Source of the DNA: Microbacterium barkeri
GTDB taxonomy: Bacteria; Actinomycetota; Actinomycetes; Actinomycetales; Microbacteriaceae
DNA length: 64,000 nucleotides
NCBI RefSeq assembly: GCF_027921765.1
Contig: NZ_BSEJ01000015.1
Span: forward strand, 20,837 to 84,836
Direction of reading: 5' to 3'
Of this stretch, positions 1 to 7,691 are shown in pieces. The position numbers and the translations under genes were made by a program. The number at the start of each line of letters is the position of its first letter. Within the stretch, counting starts at the first letter, position 1. The notes under the pieces were generated by a model. It was given only the letters and a program-made list of their open reading frames with translations, ran no database searches and had not been told where the DNA came from.

Positions 1-802
1 GGTCGCCGTCCACGGCGACGCCGTCGGCGGTCACCGCGAGGCAGCGGTCGGCGTCGCCGTCGTGCGCGATTCCCACGTCGGCCCCGTGCGCGCGCACGGC
101 CTCCGCGAGGTTGTCGATGTGGGTCGACCCCACGCCGTCGTTGATGTTCAGCCCGTCGGGGTCGGCGCCGATGACGGTGACCGTCGCGCCCGCGTCCTTG
201 AACACCTGCGGCGAGACGCCCGCGGCGGCGCCGTTGGCGCAGTCGAGGACGACGTGGATGCCGTCGAGCCGCGCGGGCAGGGTGCCGAGCAGGTGCAGCA
301 GGTAGCGGTCCTCGGCGTCCGAGAAACGGCGGATGCGCCCGACGTCGCCGCCCGTGGGCAGGAGCTTGTCGCGCTCCAGGTAGCGCTCGATGCGCTGCTC
401 CACGACGTCCGGCAGCTTCACGCCCCCGCGGGCGAAGATCTTGATGCCGTTGTCGGGCGCCGGGTTGTGCGAGGCCGACACCATGACCCCGAAGTCGGCG
501 TCGAGGTCGCCGATGAGGAAGGCGAGCGCAGGGGTCGGGATGACGCCGGCGTCGTAGACGTCGACGCCCGAGGCCGCCAGGCCCGCCGAGACGGCCGCGC
601 TGAGGAACTCACCCGAGATGCGGGGATCGCGCGCGATGACGGCCGTGGCGCGCTTGCCGGCGGCCCGGCGCGCCTCGGCGGAACGCCCCTGGCCCAGGAC
701 GACGGCGGTCGCCTGGGCCAGGGAGAGAGCGAGGTCGGCGGTGAGGGCTCCGTTCGCGAGCCCCCGCACGCCGTCCGTGCCGAAAAGCGGCTCTTCGGAC
801 AT
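1..802 (-). CDS. glmM: Phosphoglucosamine mutase GlmM, 3' end beyond the window; start codon supplied by an IS end
   Basis: Converts glucosamine-6-phosphate to glucosamine-1-phosphate in the cytoplasm, the step before UDP-GlcNAc and peptidoglycan. The reverse strand reads [11 protein letters not shown] at the N-terminus. The phosphoserine loop SASHNP sits near residue 105 and the metal loop DGDADR close to the window edge, both expected for this family. The ancestral start (MPLFGTDG) was the ATG at 2259-2257, 15 bp behind rpsI. An ISL3 element now separates it from the body of the gene. The ATG at 802-800 lies inside the IS terminal repeat and is exactly in frame, adding three residues. No clear ribosome binding site precedes it. 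The gene is normally essential, so I infer it is still expressed, perhaps by read-through of the rplM-rpsI transcript across the IS. Confidence 0.93.
   Translation of the reverse strand, partial: MSEEPLFGTDGVRGLANGALTADLALSLAQATAVVLGQGRSAEARRAAGKRATAVIARDPRISGEFLSAAVSAGLAASGVDVYDAGVIPTPALAFLIGDLDADFGVMVSASHNPAPDNGIKIFARGGVKLPDVVEQRIERYLERDKLLPTGGDVGRIRRFSDAEDRYLLHLLGTLPARLDGIHVVLDCANGAAAGVSPQVFKDAGATVTVIGADPDGLNINDGVGSTHIDNLAEAVRAHGADVGIAHDGDADRCLAVTADGVAVDGD
781..788. repeat. Target-site duplication, left copy (CGAAAAGC)
   Basis: Identical to 2247-2254. It corresponds to glmM codons 3-5 read on the reverse strand and shows the exact insertion point of the ISL3 element. Confidence 0.95.
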
Positions 803-844
803 CCGGTGGGGTGAGGGTGGCCGGGCGGTGATTCGGCGGTAGGG

Positions 845-902
845 GTCGAGGTCCCCGAGGATCAGAAGCGCTAACTCTCTGATTCCGACCGAGGACCTCG
901 AC
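845..902 (+). promoter_or_regulatory. Long hairpin directly before the transposase start
   Basis: GTCGAGGTCC (845-854) is the exact complement of GGACCTCGAC (893-902), with an inner pair ATCAGA (861-866) and TCTGAT (878-883). The transposase GTG begins at the next base, 903. In other IS elements such a leader structure shields the transposase start from transcripts entering from outside. That role here is inferred. Confidence 0.55.
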
Positions 903-2222
903 GTGCTTCACCCTACTTCGGGGTGCGCTGACGCGCGCCCCGCCGACTGTCCGTGTGCCCGCTGCGACCTGCTTCTCGGCCTCGACGGTGTCCATGTCGA
1001 GCACGTCGAGCGTCGCGACGGACTTCTTGTGGTGACCGTTTCGACTCCGGCGTCCCCGACGGGCTGCCCGGGGTGCGGCGTGCTCGTGACGAGCCGTGGT
1101 CGGCGCCTTCGGGTGCTGCATGACGTGCCGGGTGTGACGCGGGTGAGGGTGGTGTGGCGGCAGCGGATGTGGCGGTGCGGCGAGTCCGGCTGTCCGCGGA
1201 AGACGTTCGTGGAACAGGTCCCGTCGCTGGTCGCGCCGCGCGGGTCGATCACCGCCCGCGCCGTCGCGTGGGCGATCGGGCAGCTGCGTCGCGAGCACGC
1301 CACCATCCAAGGACTCGCCCGGCAGCTCGGGACGTCGTGGAAGACGGTGTGGCGGGCCGTCGAACCCGAACTGGTCAAGCTCGCGGCGGACGAGTCCTTG
1401 TTCGAGAATGTCACCAGCCTCGGCGTCGACGAGCGCGTCTGGCATCACGTCGACCCGCGCCGACGGGGGCCGAAGGAGCTGACCGGGATGGTCGACCTCA
1501 CCCGCGACAGCCAAGGGAAGACGCGGGCCAGGCTGCTGGATCTGGTGCCCGGTCGATCCGGGAAGGCGTACGCGACCTGGCTCGGTGAGCGCGGCGACGC
1601 GTTCCGGAAGCAGGTGAAGGTCGCCGCGTTGGATCCGTTCGCCGGATACAAGACCGCGATCGACGACAAGCTCGACGACGCCGTCGCCGTCCTCGACGCG
1701 TTCCACGTTGTGAAGCTCGGCACCGCCGCGGTCGACGAGGTCCGCCGTCGCGTTCAGCAGGACACCCTCGGGCACCGCGGACGCAAGGGCGACCCGCTCT
1801 ACGGGGTGCAGACCATCCTGCGCGCCGGGGCCGAGAACCTCACCGACAAGCAGCGGGTGAGGCTGACCGCGGCGATGGAAGCCGACCCCGCGCACGACGA
1901 AGTGTTCGTCGCTTGGCAGTGCGCGCAGCAACTCCGCTCCGCCTACCACCAGGGCGATCTGGCCGCGGGGCGGCGGATCGCTGAGCAAGTCGTCGACACG
2001 TTCCACACCTGCCCGATCCCCGAGATCGCACGACTGGGCCGCACCCTCCGCCGCTGGCGCGACGCGTTCCTGGCGTACTTCACGACGGGGCGGTCATCGA
2101 ACGGTGGCACCGAGGCCGTGAACGGGATCATCGAGCTCCACCGCCGCCTCGCCCGCGGCTACCGCAACCGGCACAACTACCGGCTCCGCATGCTCCTCGC
2201 CGCCGGCGGACTCACCCCATGA
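903..2222 (+). CDS. ISL3-family transposase
   Basis: Transposase of 439 residues with a GTG start. The N-terminal third carries a zinc-finger-like set of cysteines (C-P-G-C-G near residue 57 and C-G-E-S-G-C near 91). A helix-turn-helix-like stretch follows near residues 125-155, then the ISL3 DDE catalytic core with the motif S-L-G-V-D-E near residue 173 and A-L-D-P-F-A-G-Y near 243. The end, [11 protein letters not shown], carries the final catalytic glutamate. Length and domain order match intact members, so the element is probably still active. It stops 24 bp before the right IS end. Confidence 0.95.
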   Translation: MLHPTSGCADARPADCPCARCDLLLGLDGVHVEHVERRDGLLVVTVSTPASPTGCPGCGVLVTSRGRRLRVLHDVPGVTRVRVVWRQRMWRCGESGCPRKTFVEQVPSLVAPRGSITARAVAWAIGQLRREHATIQGLARQLGTSWKTVWRAVEPELVKLAADESLFENVTSLGVDERVWHHVDPRRRGPKELTGMVDLTRDSQGKTRARLLDLVPGRSGKAYATWLGERGDAFRKQVKVAALDPFAGYKTAIDDKLDDAVAVLDAFHVVKLGTAAVDEVRRRVQQDTLGHRGRKGDPLYGVQTILRAGAENLTDKQRVRLTAAMEADPAHDEVFVAWQCAQQLRSAYHQGDLAAGRRIAEQVVDTFHTCPIPEIARLGRTLRRWRDAFLAYFTTGRSSNGGTEAVNGIIELHRRLARGYRNRHNYRLRMLLAAGGLTP

Positions 2223-2259
2223 CCCCCACCGGATGTCCGAAGAGCCCGAAAAGCGGCAT
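2212..2259 (-). pseudogene. Orphaned original glmM start (15-codon remnant)
   Basis: The original glmM ATG at 2259-2257 remains 15 bp downstream of rpsI. It now reads M-P-L-F-G and then runs into the IS end, stopping at a TGA at 2214-2212 after 15 codons. Ribosomes initiating here cannot reach glmM. It probably still uses the original ribosome binding site. Confidence 0.85.
2247..2254. repeat. Target-site duplication, right copy (CGAAAAGC)
   Basis: Second copy of the 8-bp duplication, directly after the right terminal repeat. Removing the IS and one copy restores the frame ATG-CCG-CTT-TTC-GGC-ACG of an ordinary glmM start. Confidence 0.95.
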
Positions 2260-2274
2260 GGAGTGGATCTCGCC

Positions 2275-2751
2275 TTAGCGCTTCGAGAACTGCGAAGCCT
2301 TGCGGGCCTTCTTGAGACCGGCCTTCTTGCGCTCGATGACGCGGGCGTCGCGCGTGAGGAAGCCGGCCTTCTTGAGGGTCGGGCGGTTGTTCTCGCGGTC
2401 GACCTCGTTGAGGGCGCGCGCGATGGCGAGGCGCAGCGCGCCGGCCTGGCCCGAGGGGCCGCCGCCGTTGATGCGGGCGATCACGTCGTACGCGCCGTTG
2501 AGGTTGAGCACCGTGAAGGGGTCCGTGATGAGCTGCTGGTGCAGCTTGTTCGGGAAGTACTCCTCGAGCGTGCGGCCGTTGACCGTGAAGGAGCCCGAGC
2601 CGGGGATGATGCGCACGCGGGCGATGGCCTGCTTGCGACGGCCCACGGCAGCACCGGGGACGCTCACGACGGGGCGCTCGGCCACGACGACGTCGTTCGC
2701 CGGCGTCTCGGTCGAGTAGTTCTGGATGTCGTTTTCGATTTCGTTCGCCAC
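2275..2751 (-). CDS. rpsI: 30S ribosomal protein S9
   Basis: S9 of the small ribosomal subunit. The core runs from [11 protein letters not shown] near residue 38 to the basic C-terminal tail ending S-Q-F-S-K-R, the conserved end that reaches the P-site tRNA. At 158 residues it has the acidic, variable N-terminal extension usual in actinobacteria. It follows rplM after 23 bp and precedes the original glmM start by 15 bp, the standard L13-S9-GlmM operon. Confidence 0.98.
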   Translation of the reverse strand: MANEIENDIQNYSTETPANDVVVAERPVVSVPGAAVGRRKQAIARVRIIPGSGSFTVNGRTLEEYFPNKLHQQLITDPFTVLNLNGAYDVIARINGGGPSGQAGALRLAIARALNEVDRENNRPTLKKAGFLTRDARVIERKKAGLKKARKASQFSKR

Positions 2752-2774
2752 GATGAAGTCCTTAGGGGCGCCGC

Positions 2775-3224
2775 TTACTGGGCGACCTGGTCGAGGGTGT
2801 GCGTCTTGGGCTGCTGAGCGGCGTGCGGGTGCTCGGCACCGGCGTACACCTTCAGCTTCGCGAGCTGCTCACGGCCAAGCGTGTTCTTGGGGAGCATGCC
2901 GCGGACTGCCTTCTCGACAGCGCGGACCGGGTTCTTCTCGAGGAGCTCGGCGTACGTGACGGCCTTGAGCCCGCCCGGGTAGCCCGAGTGACGGTAGGCC
3001 TTCTTCTGCTGGAGCTTCTGACCGGTGAGCGCGACCTTGTCGGCGTTCACGATGATGACGAAGTCGCCCATGTCCATGTGGGGGGGGGCGAACGTCGCCT
3101 TGTGCTTGCCGCGGAGGAGCGCGGCGGCGTGCGAGGCGAGGCGTCCGAGGACGACGTCGGTGGCGTCGATCACGAGCCACTCGCGCTGGGCTTCACCGGC
3201 CTTCGGGCTGTAAGTGCGCGTCAC
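2775..3224 (-). CDS. rplM: 50S ribosomal protein L13
   Basis: L13 of the large subunit, 149 residues, close to the usual 147. I chose the GTG at 3224 because it gives the family N-terminus M-T-R-T-Y-S-P-K. Longer in-frame extensions upstream have no homology-like features. Typical core segments are visible: [15 protein letters not shown] near residue 18 and H-M-D-M-G-D-F-V near 50. First gene of the rplM-rpsI-(IS)-glmM operon. The 180 bp upstream hold its promoter and a small inverted repeat, CGAACG-CGTTCG (3244-3259). Confidence 0.97.
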   Translation of the reverse strand: MTRTYSPKAGEAQREWLVIDATDVVLGRLASHAAALLRGKHKATFAPPHMDMGDFVIIVNADKVALTGQKLQQKKAYRHSGYPGGLKAVTYAELLEKNPVRAVEKAVRGMLPKNTLGREQLAKLKVYAGAEHPHAAQQPKTHTLDQVAQ

Positions 3225-3407
3225 AGTAGTGCTGCTTTCTTTTCGAACGGAGACGTTCGTGAATCCCGCTCCGGGCGGTGTGACCGGTCGATCCCGGCCT
3301 GCACGCGCGGTGGAGGGCTCACGTTCGCGACACCCAGACGGGTGCCAAAGAGACCGCTTAGCGGACGCGCCCCGCAGAGGCAAAGCGGGACGGGGGATGC
3401 GGGCGCC

Positions 3408-4076
3408 TCACCGGTAGCTCGCGCGGACGAGGATGGGGAGGTGGTCGCTCCTGCCCTGCGGGAGGGTGGTGACGTCGTCGATCGCCAGGCCCGCGGACGT
3501 GGCGAAGTCGTAGTGCCCCTTGAAGAAGCGGTAGCGCGTGTAGGTGCGCGAGTCGGACAGGGTGAGGTCGTACCCCTGCCCGCGCACGCGCTCGTGCAGG
3601 CGCTCCTTGAAGACGGGGTAGTTGTAGTCGCCGACCATGAGGGTCGGCAGTCCCGGTCCGAGCCGGCCGAGCGCGCCCAGGGCGGATCGGATCTGATGGC
3701 GCCGCAGCGAGTTCAGGGCGGTGAGCGGCGCGGCGTGGAAGGAGGCCAGCACCACTTCGCGCCCGGCGTCGATGTCGAACAGCCGCGCGCCGAGGAGGCG
3801 CTCGTGCGCGGGCTTGAGCACGATGTCGTGCAGTGAGCGCTTGAGCGACATCATGACGACGTCGCTGAGGCGGAACATGTTCTCGCGGTAGTAGAGCGCG
3901 AGCCCCAGGCGGTTGCGCTGCGTGGCGCGGGCGAGCGCGAGCCCGCCGATGTGCGCGGGGAGATCCGCCGTGTCGGCCTCCTGCAGGCACAGCACGTTGG
4001 CGTCCCACCGCTCGACGAGCCCTTCCAGCTCGGCGGCCGCGGCGTGCTTGCGCAGGTTGTACGAGATCACCTTCAT
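3408..4076 (-). CDS. Endonuclease/exonuclease/phosphatase-family protein
   Basis: 222 residues with the EEP fold. The N-terminus M-K-V-I-S-Y-N-L-R-K, the metal-binding glutamate in C-L-Q-E-A-D (near 38), G-D-Y-N-Y-P near 150 and the C-terminal S-D-H-L-P-I are the conserved Asn, Glu, Asp and His blocks of Mg-dependent phosphodiesterases. The substrate cannot be told from sequence: DNA repair-type nuclease and phosphatase are both possible. No signal peptide. It is monocistronic and divergent from the kinase at 4164. Confidence 0.85.
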   Translation of the reverse strand: MKVISYNLRKHAAAAELEGLVERWDANVLCLQEADTADLPAHIGGLALARATQRNRLGLALYYRENMFRLSDVVMMSLKRSLHDIVLKPAHERLLGARLFDIDAGREVVLASFHAAPLTALNSLRRHQIRSALGALGRLGPGLPTLMVGDYNYPVFKERLHERVRGQGYDLTLSDSRTYTRYRFFKGHYDFATSAGLAIDDVTTLPQGRSDHLPILVRASYR

Positions 4077-4151
4077 CCCGTCCAGGGTAGGCCTCTCCCG
4101 CCCCTCGGGCGCGGGATGCCGCGGCGAGCGCGGAGAGCCCGCGCCGCTGGC

Positions 4152-4157
4152 TACACT
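4152..4157 (+). promoter_or_regulatory. -10 element (TACACT) of a leaderless promoter
   Basis: The hexamer ends six bases before the ATG at 4164, so transcription would begin on the start codon itself. The same spacing recurs before several other genes in this window. Confidence 0.5.
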
Positions 4158-4163
4158 TCGGGC

Positions 4164-6038
4164 ATGAGCGCAGGCGACGAGGCGGTGACCCCCGGCCTCG
4201 TGGACGCGACGAGGTACGGCGGCCCGCTGGCCCGCTCGGTGTGGCGCTGGCAGCTCGTGATCGCCTTCGCCGCGGTCGTGATCGTCGCCGTCGTCGCCCT
4301 CCTGGCGCGCGACATCTTCACGCAGCCGGTGTTCCTCCTCGGCATGGGCGTCCTCGTCGCGACGACGCTGGTCTCCCTCGTCGTCCCCTGGGACCGCCTC
4401 GGGGCGCGGGTCGCGTACGTCCTGCCCGCCGTCGACATCCTCGCGATCGGCCTCATCTCCGCCAGCAGCGACCTGCGCGTGGCGTACCTCTGGGTCTTCC
4501 CCATCACCTGGATCGCGACGTACTACTCCATCGGGCCGATCGTGGCGGCCCTGTGCACCGTGGCCGCGAGCCTGGTCGCGGCGGGGCTCACCACCTCGTT
4601 CACCAACCTCCACGCCGTGCGGCTCCTGATCGTGCTCGCCTCGCTCGCTTTCATCGCGACGACCGTCTGGGTCGGCGCCTCCCGCGGCCGGGCGACGCGG
4701 CGCCTGCTCATCCGCCAGTCGAAGCAGCTCGAGGGCGCCGCCGAGCGCGCCCGCCACCAGGAGCAGCACAGCGCCGCCCTGCTCAACTCCATCCGCGTCG
4801 GCGTCGCCCAGGTCGACGCGGACGGGCGGGTCACGGTCGCGAACGCGGCGTACCGCGACCTGTACGGCATCGGCGAGATCCTGCTGCACCAGCCCACGCC
4901 CGCCGTGGAGTACCGCGCGCGGCGGGGCGAGGCCGTCCCGGCGGATGAGACGACGACCGCCCGCGCGGCGCGCGGCGAGACGTTCGAGGACGACGAGGTC
5001 TGGCTGTTCGACGTCGACGGCCGCTGGCGGCTGCTGCGGGCCTCCGCGCACCCGAGCCAGGAGGACCCGGCGGGCGACCCGACCACGGTTCTCGTCGTGG
5101 AGGACATCACCGACGAGCGCGAGGCCGAGCGCGTGCGCGCGACGATGGCCCGCACGATCTCGCACGAGCTGCGCAACCCGCTGACGGCCATCCTCGGGCA
5201 CAGCGACCTGCTGCTCGAGCGCGACGACCTGCCCGCCGGCGTGCGCGACCGGCTGGAGGTCATCGACGACGCCGCCCTGCGGATGCAGCGCCTCATCGCC
5301 TCGGTGCTGCAGGACCGCGACGGCCGGGCGCCCGAGAGCATGTCGGAGTTCGATCTGGCCGGCGTCGTGCGCGCCTCCGCCGCGGCCTTCGCGGCGACCG
5401 CGCAGGCCGCCGGCGTCGTCCTCGACTCGACAGAGGAGGGCGGGCTCCTGCTCGTCGGCGACGCCTTCCGCGTCCGCCAGGTCGTCGACAACGTCGTCGG
5501 CAACGCCGTGAAGTACACCCCGCGCGGCGGCCGCGTCGACATCCATGCGGGCGCCGCCGGCGACCACGTGGAGGTGACCGTCTCCGACACGGGGATCGGG
5601 ATGGCCGCCGGCGACGCCTCCCGCGTGTTCGACCCCTATTTCCGCGCCGCCTCGGCGCCCAGGAGCCACCATCGCGTCGATCGAGGCACCGTGCGATCCG
5701 CCGCCAGTCGCCGGATGAGCCGGATCACGTCGGGAACGAGTCGGGCCGCCTCCCGCCAGTCCACGTCTCGCCCTGCCCGCTTCGCCTGGACCCACAGGAT
5801 GGCGATGAGCCCGAGCCACAGGACGAGGAGCGCGCCGAGCACCGCGAGGAGGATGTCGAGCCAGTCGGGCAGCGGCGTCATGCGGTGCGGAGGGCCGCGG
5901 CAGCCTGGTCGAGCGCGCCCTTGTCGATCGCGTAATAGGCCCACTTCCCCCGCTGATCGCGCGTCACGAGACCGGCTTCCGCAAGGAGCTTCATGTGGTG
6001 CGACACCGTTCCCTGGGAGAGCCCGACCGGCTCCGTGA
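4164..6038 (+). pseudogene. Membrane PAS-histidine kinase, truncated in its ATPase domain, with a foreign tail
   Basis: The genuine part runs to about 5657 (near residue 498). It has about six membrane helices (residues 25-165), a PAS-like domain (200-310), the H-box S-H-E-L-R-N-P near residue 332, the N-box D-N-V-V-G-N-A-V-K-Y near 443, and D-T-G-I-G-M followed by F-D-P-Y-F-R. The family would continue to a G-L-G-L ATP-lid motif, which is absent. The frame instead runs on for about 125 residues through DNA that is antisense to a DUF1232 gene and arsR. No response regulator is adjacent. I infer a deletion or island insertion joined here and that the kinase is inactive, though a chimeric protein could still be made. 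Confidence 0.8.
5636..5881 (-). pseudogene. DUF1232 (YkvA-like) membrane protein, 3' half deleted
   Basis: 81 residues. It starts at an ATG overlapping the arsR stop (ATGA). One membrane helix (about residues 8-30) is followed by V-P-D-V-I-R-L-I-R-R-L and R-W-W-L-L-G-A. Relatives normally continue into a second hydrophobic segment with a conserved S-P-I-D-L-I-P-D. Here the frame enters kinase-derived sequence at 5652-5659 and stops after E-A-A-R-K. The second half is missing, so it is probably non-functional. Translational coupling to arsR suggests it belonged to the metal-resistance operon. Confidence 0.7.
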
Positions 6039-6222
6039 GATCGCAGATGCACGCCTCACCGCCATCCGCCGAGGCGATGAGCGACAGCAGCCTCACGCGC
6101 GTCGGGTCGCCGAGCGCCTTGAAGACGCGCGCGACGCGCTCCGCGTCCTCGATGCCCATGATCGACGTGATCGGCGGCACGCAGCACGCGCTCGTCCCTT
6201 CGATCACCGCAGGAAGACTCAT
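5878..6222 (-). CDS. arsR: ArsR-family arsenite/antimonite-responsive repressor
   Basis: 114-residue winged-helix repressor. A Cys-Cys pair at residues 13-14 and C-I-C at 58-60 resemble the three-cysteine As(III) site described for Corynebacterium ArsR (Cys15, Cys16, Cys55). The DNA-reading helix is in L-S-Q-G-T-V-S-H-H-M-K-L-L near residue 68. I chose the ATG at 6222 because the longer frame would place the start inside the two operator repeats upstream. Divergent from the flavoprotein at 6306. It should repress both directions through the operators at 6241 and 6277 and release on binding arsenite. Confidence 0.9.
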   Translation of the reverse strand: MSLPAVIEGTSACCVPPITSIMGIEDAERVARVFKALGDPTRVRLLSLIASADGGEACICDLTEPVGLSQGTVSHHMKLLAEAGLVTRDQRGKWAYYAIDKGALDQAAAALRTA

Positions 6223-6240
6223 GTCCCCAGTGTCGCACGC

Positions 6241-6256
6241 ATTGACATCTTTCGAT
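6241..6256. promoter_or_regulatory. Putative ArsR operator 1
   Basis: ATTGACATCTTTCGAT, an imperfect inverted repeat (ATTGA/TCGAT) directly upstream of arsR. It differs by one base from operator 2, starting 36 bp away. Confidence 0.7.
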
Positions 6257-6276
6257 AGGTCGGGCACGCTCGTCAC

Positions 6277-6292
6277 ATTGACATCTTTCAAT
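6277..6292. promoter_or_regulatory. Putative ArsR operator 2
   Basis: ATTGACATCTTTCAAT with perfect ATTGA/TCAAT arms, just before the ribosome binding site (GAGGAG, 6295-6300) of the flavoprotein. TTGACA within it may be a -35 element. ArsR bound here would block the flavoprotein promoter. Confidence 0.72.
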
Positions 6293-6305
6293 CTGAGGAG
6301 ATCCG

Positions 6306-7598
6306 ATGTCGCTGCTTCCCGTCGTCATCATCGGAGCGGGGCCGCAGGGCCTGGCCGCCGCCGCGCACCTCACCGAGCGCGGACGGGACGTCATCGTGCT
6401 CGAGAGAGGCCGCGCCGCGGGCGCCGCCGTGTCGGAATGGGGCCACGTGCGGCTGTTCTCAGCCTGGCCGGAGCTCATCGATGCCGCGGCGCGCCGCCTC
6501 CTGACTCCGACCGGATGGACCGCACCGACGGCCGGGTACCCCACCGGCGCAGAATGGGTCGACCGCTACCTCCTCCCCCTCGCCGCCGCCCTCGGCGAGC
6601 GCGTGCGCACGGGGATCGAGGTGACCGGCGTGAGTCGCGTCGGACGCGACCGCGTGGTCGACGCCGGGCGCGACGAGCAGGCGTTCACCGTTCACACGAG
6701 GGACGCGGATGGTCGTGAGGCGCGGATCCTCGCCGGCTCGGTGATCGACGCGAGCGGCACCTGGAGCCACCCCAATCCCGCCGGTGCCGACGGGCTTCCC
6801 GCCATCGGAGAGACCTCGGTAGCAGGCGCGATCTCCTATCGCATCCCCGACGACGTCTCCGCGTTCGCGGGGCGCCAGGTCGCGGTCGTCGGCGCCGGGC
6901 ACTCGGCAGCGCACGCCGTGCTCCGGCTGGCCGAGCTCGCCAGGAAGACCCCCGGGACGGTCGTCACCTGGGCGCTGCGTCGGGGCGCGGCGCTCCTCGG
7001 CTCCGGCGACGCCGACGGGCTGCCCGAGCGCGCCGCACTGGGTGGCCGCGCGCGCCGCGCGATAGAAGAGGGCCTCGTCGAGGTCGTCACAGGGTTCCGC
7101 GTCGCGGAGGTGCGGGCTCACGCGGATGGCGTCGACCTCGTCTCCGAGGACGGACGACAGCTCGCGGGGCTCGGCCACGTGTTCGCGCTCACCGGCTTCC
7201 GGCCGGACACGTCTCTGCTGTCCGGGCTGCGCGTCGCCCTCGACCCGACCCTCGAGGCCGTCGCGGGGATCGCCTCGGAGATCGACCCGAACATCCACTC
7301 GTGCGGCACGGTCGCCGCGACCGGGGCGCGCGAGCTCGTTCAGCCCGAACGCGGTCTCTTCATCGTCGGAGCGAAGAGCTACGGCCGCGCGCCCACGTTC
7401 CTCGCACTGACCGGCTACGAGCAGGTGCGCAGCGTCGCAGCCCACCTCGCGGGCGATCACGAGGCGGCCGCACGGAACGAACTCGCCCTCCCCGAGACGG
7501 GTGTCTGCGGAGGCGCGGCCGCGTTCGACGAAGGAGGAGGAAGCTGCTGCGCGGCCCCGGTCCTGCAGATCGGATCGCGCCCGACCCCCGTGGAGTAG
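6306..7598 (+). CDS. FAD/NAD(P)-binding oxidoreductase of arsenic clusters (ArsO-like)
   Basis: 430 residues, with two Rossmann dinucleotide motifs: V-I-I-G-A-G-P-Q-G near residue 7 for FAD, and V-A-V-V-G-A-G-H-S near 195 for NAD(P)H. W-G-H-V-R-L-F-S follows the FAD fold. The cysteine-bearing C-terminus (G-V-C-G-G near 400, S-C-C-A-A near 415) is unusual for a simple monooxygenase and could bind thiophilic metalloid. A good ribosome binding site (GAGGAG) is five bases upstream. Relatives of this flavoprotein group sit beside arsR in actinobacterial arsenic operons and are annotated as ArsO-like. The reaction itself is not established. No arsenite pump or arsenate reductase gene lies in this cluster. 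Confidence 0.75.
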   Translation: MSLLPVVIIGAGPQGLAAAAHLTERGRDVIVLERGRAAGAAVSEWGHVRLFSAWPELIDAAARRLLTPTGWTAPTAGYPTGAEWVDRYLLPLAAALGERVRTGIEVTGVSRVGRDRVVDAGRDEQAFTVHTRDADGREARILAGSVIDASGTWSHPNPAGADGLPAIGETSVAGAISYRIPDDVSAFAGRQVAVVGAGHSAAHAVLRLAELARKTPGTVVTWALRRGAALLGSGDADGLPERAALGGRARRAIEEGLVEVVTGFRVAEVRAHADGVDLVSEDGRQLAGLGHVFALTGFRPDTSLLSGLRVALDPTLEAVAGIASEIDPNIHSCGTVAATGARELVQPERGLFIVGAKSYGRAPTFLALTGYEQVRSVAAHLAGDHEAAARNELALPETGVCGGAAAFDEGGGSCCAAPVLQIGSRPTPVE

Positions 7599-7667
7599 GA
7601 GAGCACGGCGCCATGGTGCCGCGCCGGACCACGCCGAACCGGCCTCGGCCGGCACCCGCGCATCTGC

Positions 7668-7691
7668 CATAATCTGCGTATGGATGCAGAT
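7668..7691 (+). promoter_or_regulatory. Leaderless promoter with overlapping SmtB/ArsR-type operator
   Basis: The -10 element CATAAT (7668-7673) ends six bases before the ATG at 7680. The inverted repeat ATCTGC (7672-7677) and GCAGAT (7686-7691) straddles the predicted transcription start and start codon. A repressor bound here would block RNA polymerase at the start point. Confidence 0.6.

Larger units (their letters stand above)
789..2246 (+). mobile_element. ISL3-family insertion sequence, complete (1458 bp)
   Basis: Both ends carry the same 23-bp inverted repeat (789-811 and 2224-2246), starting GGCTCTTCGGAC, which is typical of ISL3 elements. It is flanked by a perfect 8-bp direct repeat, CGAAAAGC, also the ISL3 target-duplication length. 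One intact transposase gene fills the interior. Perfect terminal repeats, a perfect target duplication and an uninterrupted transposase point to a recent insertion. It sits in codons 3-5 of glmM, with the transposase opposite to the host operon, so operon read-through would be antisense to the transposase. Confidence 0.97.

Noticed and set aside
609..2006. Long open frames antisense to the ISL3 transposase
   Set aside because: The transposase reading frame explains the sequence fully; the antisense frames reflect high GC codon usage and show no protein-family features.
3225..3407. A ribosomal L13 leader RNA upstream of rplM
   Set aside because: Only a 6-bp inverted repeat (3244-3259) was seen, with none of the conserved L13-leader features that I could recognise.
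4164..6038. An intact sensor histidine kinase
   Set aside because: The frame is open to 6038, but the last 125 residues are antisense to DUF1232 and arsR and the ATP-lid motif is missing, so it is reported as truncated.
6223..6291. A longer ArsR starting at 6291
   Set aside because: The extra 23 codons lie across the two operator repeats, so the start at 6222 is preferred.
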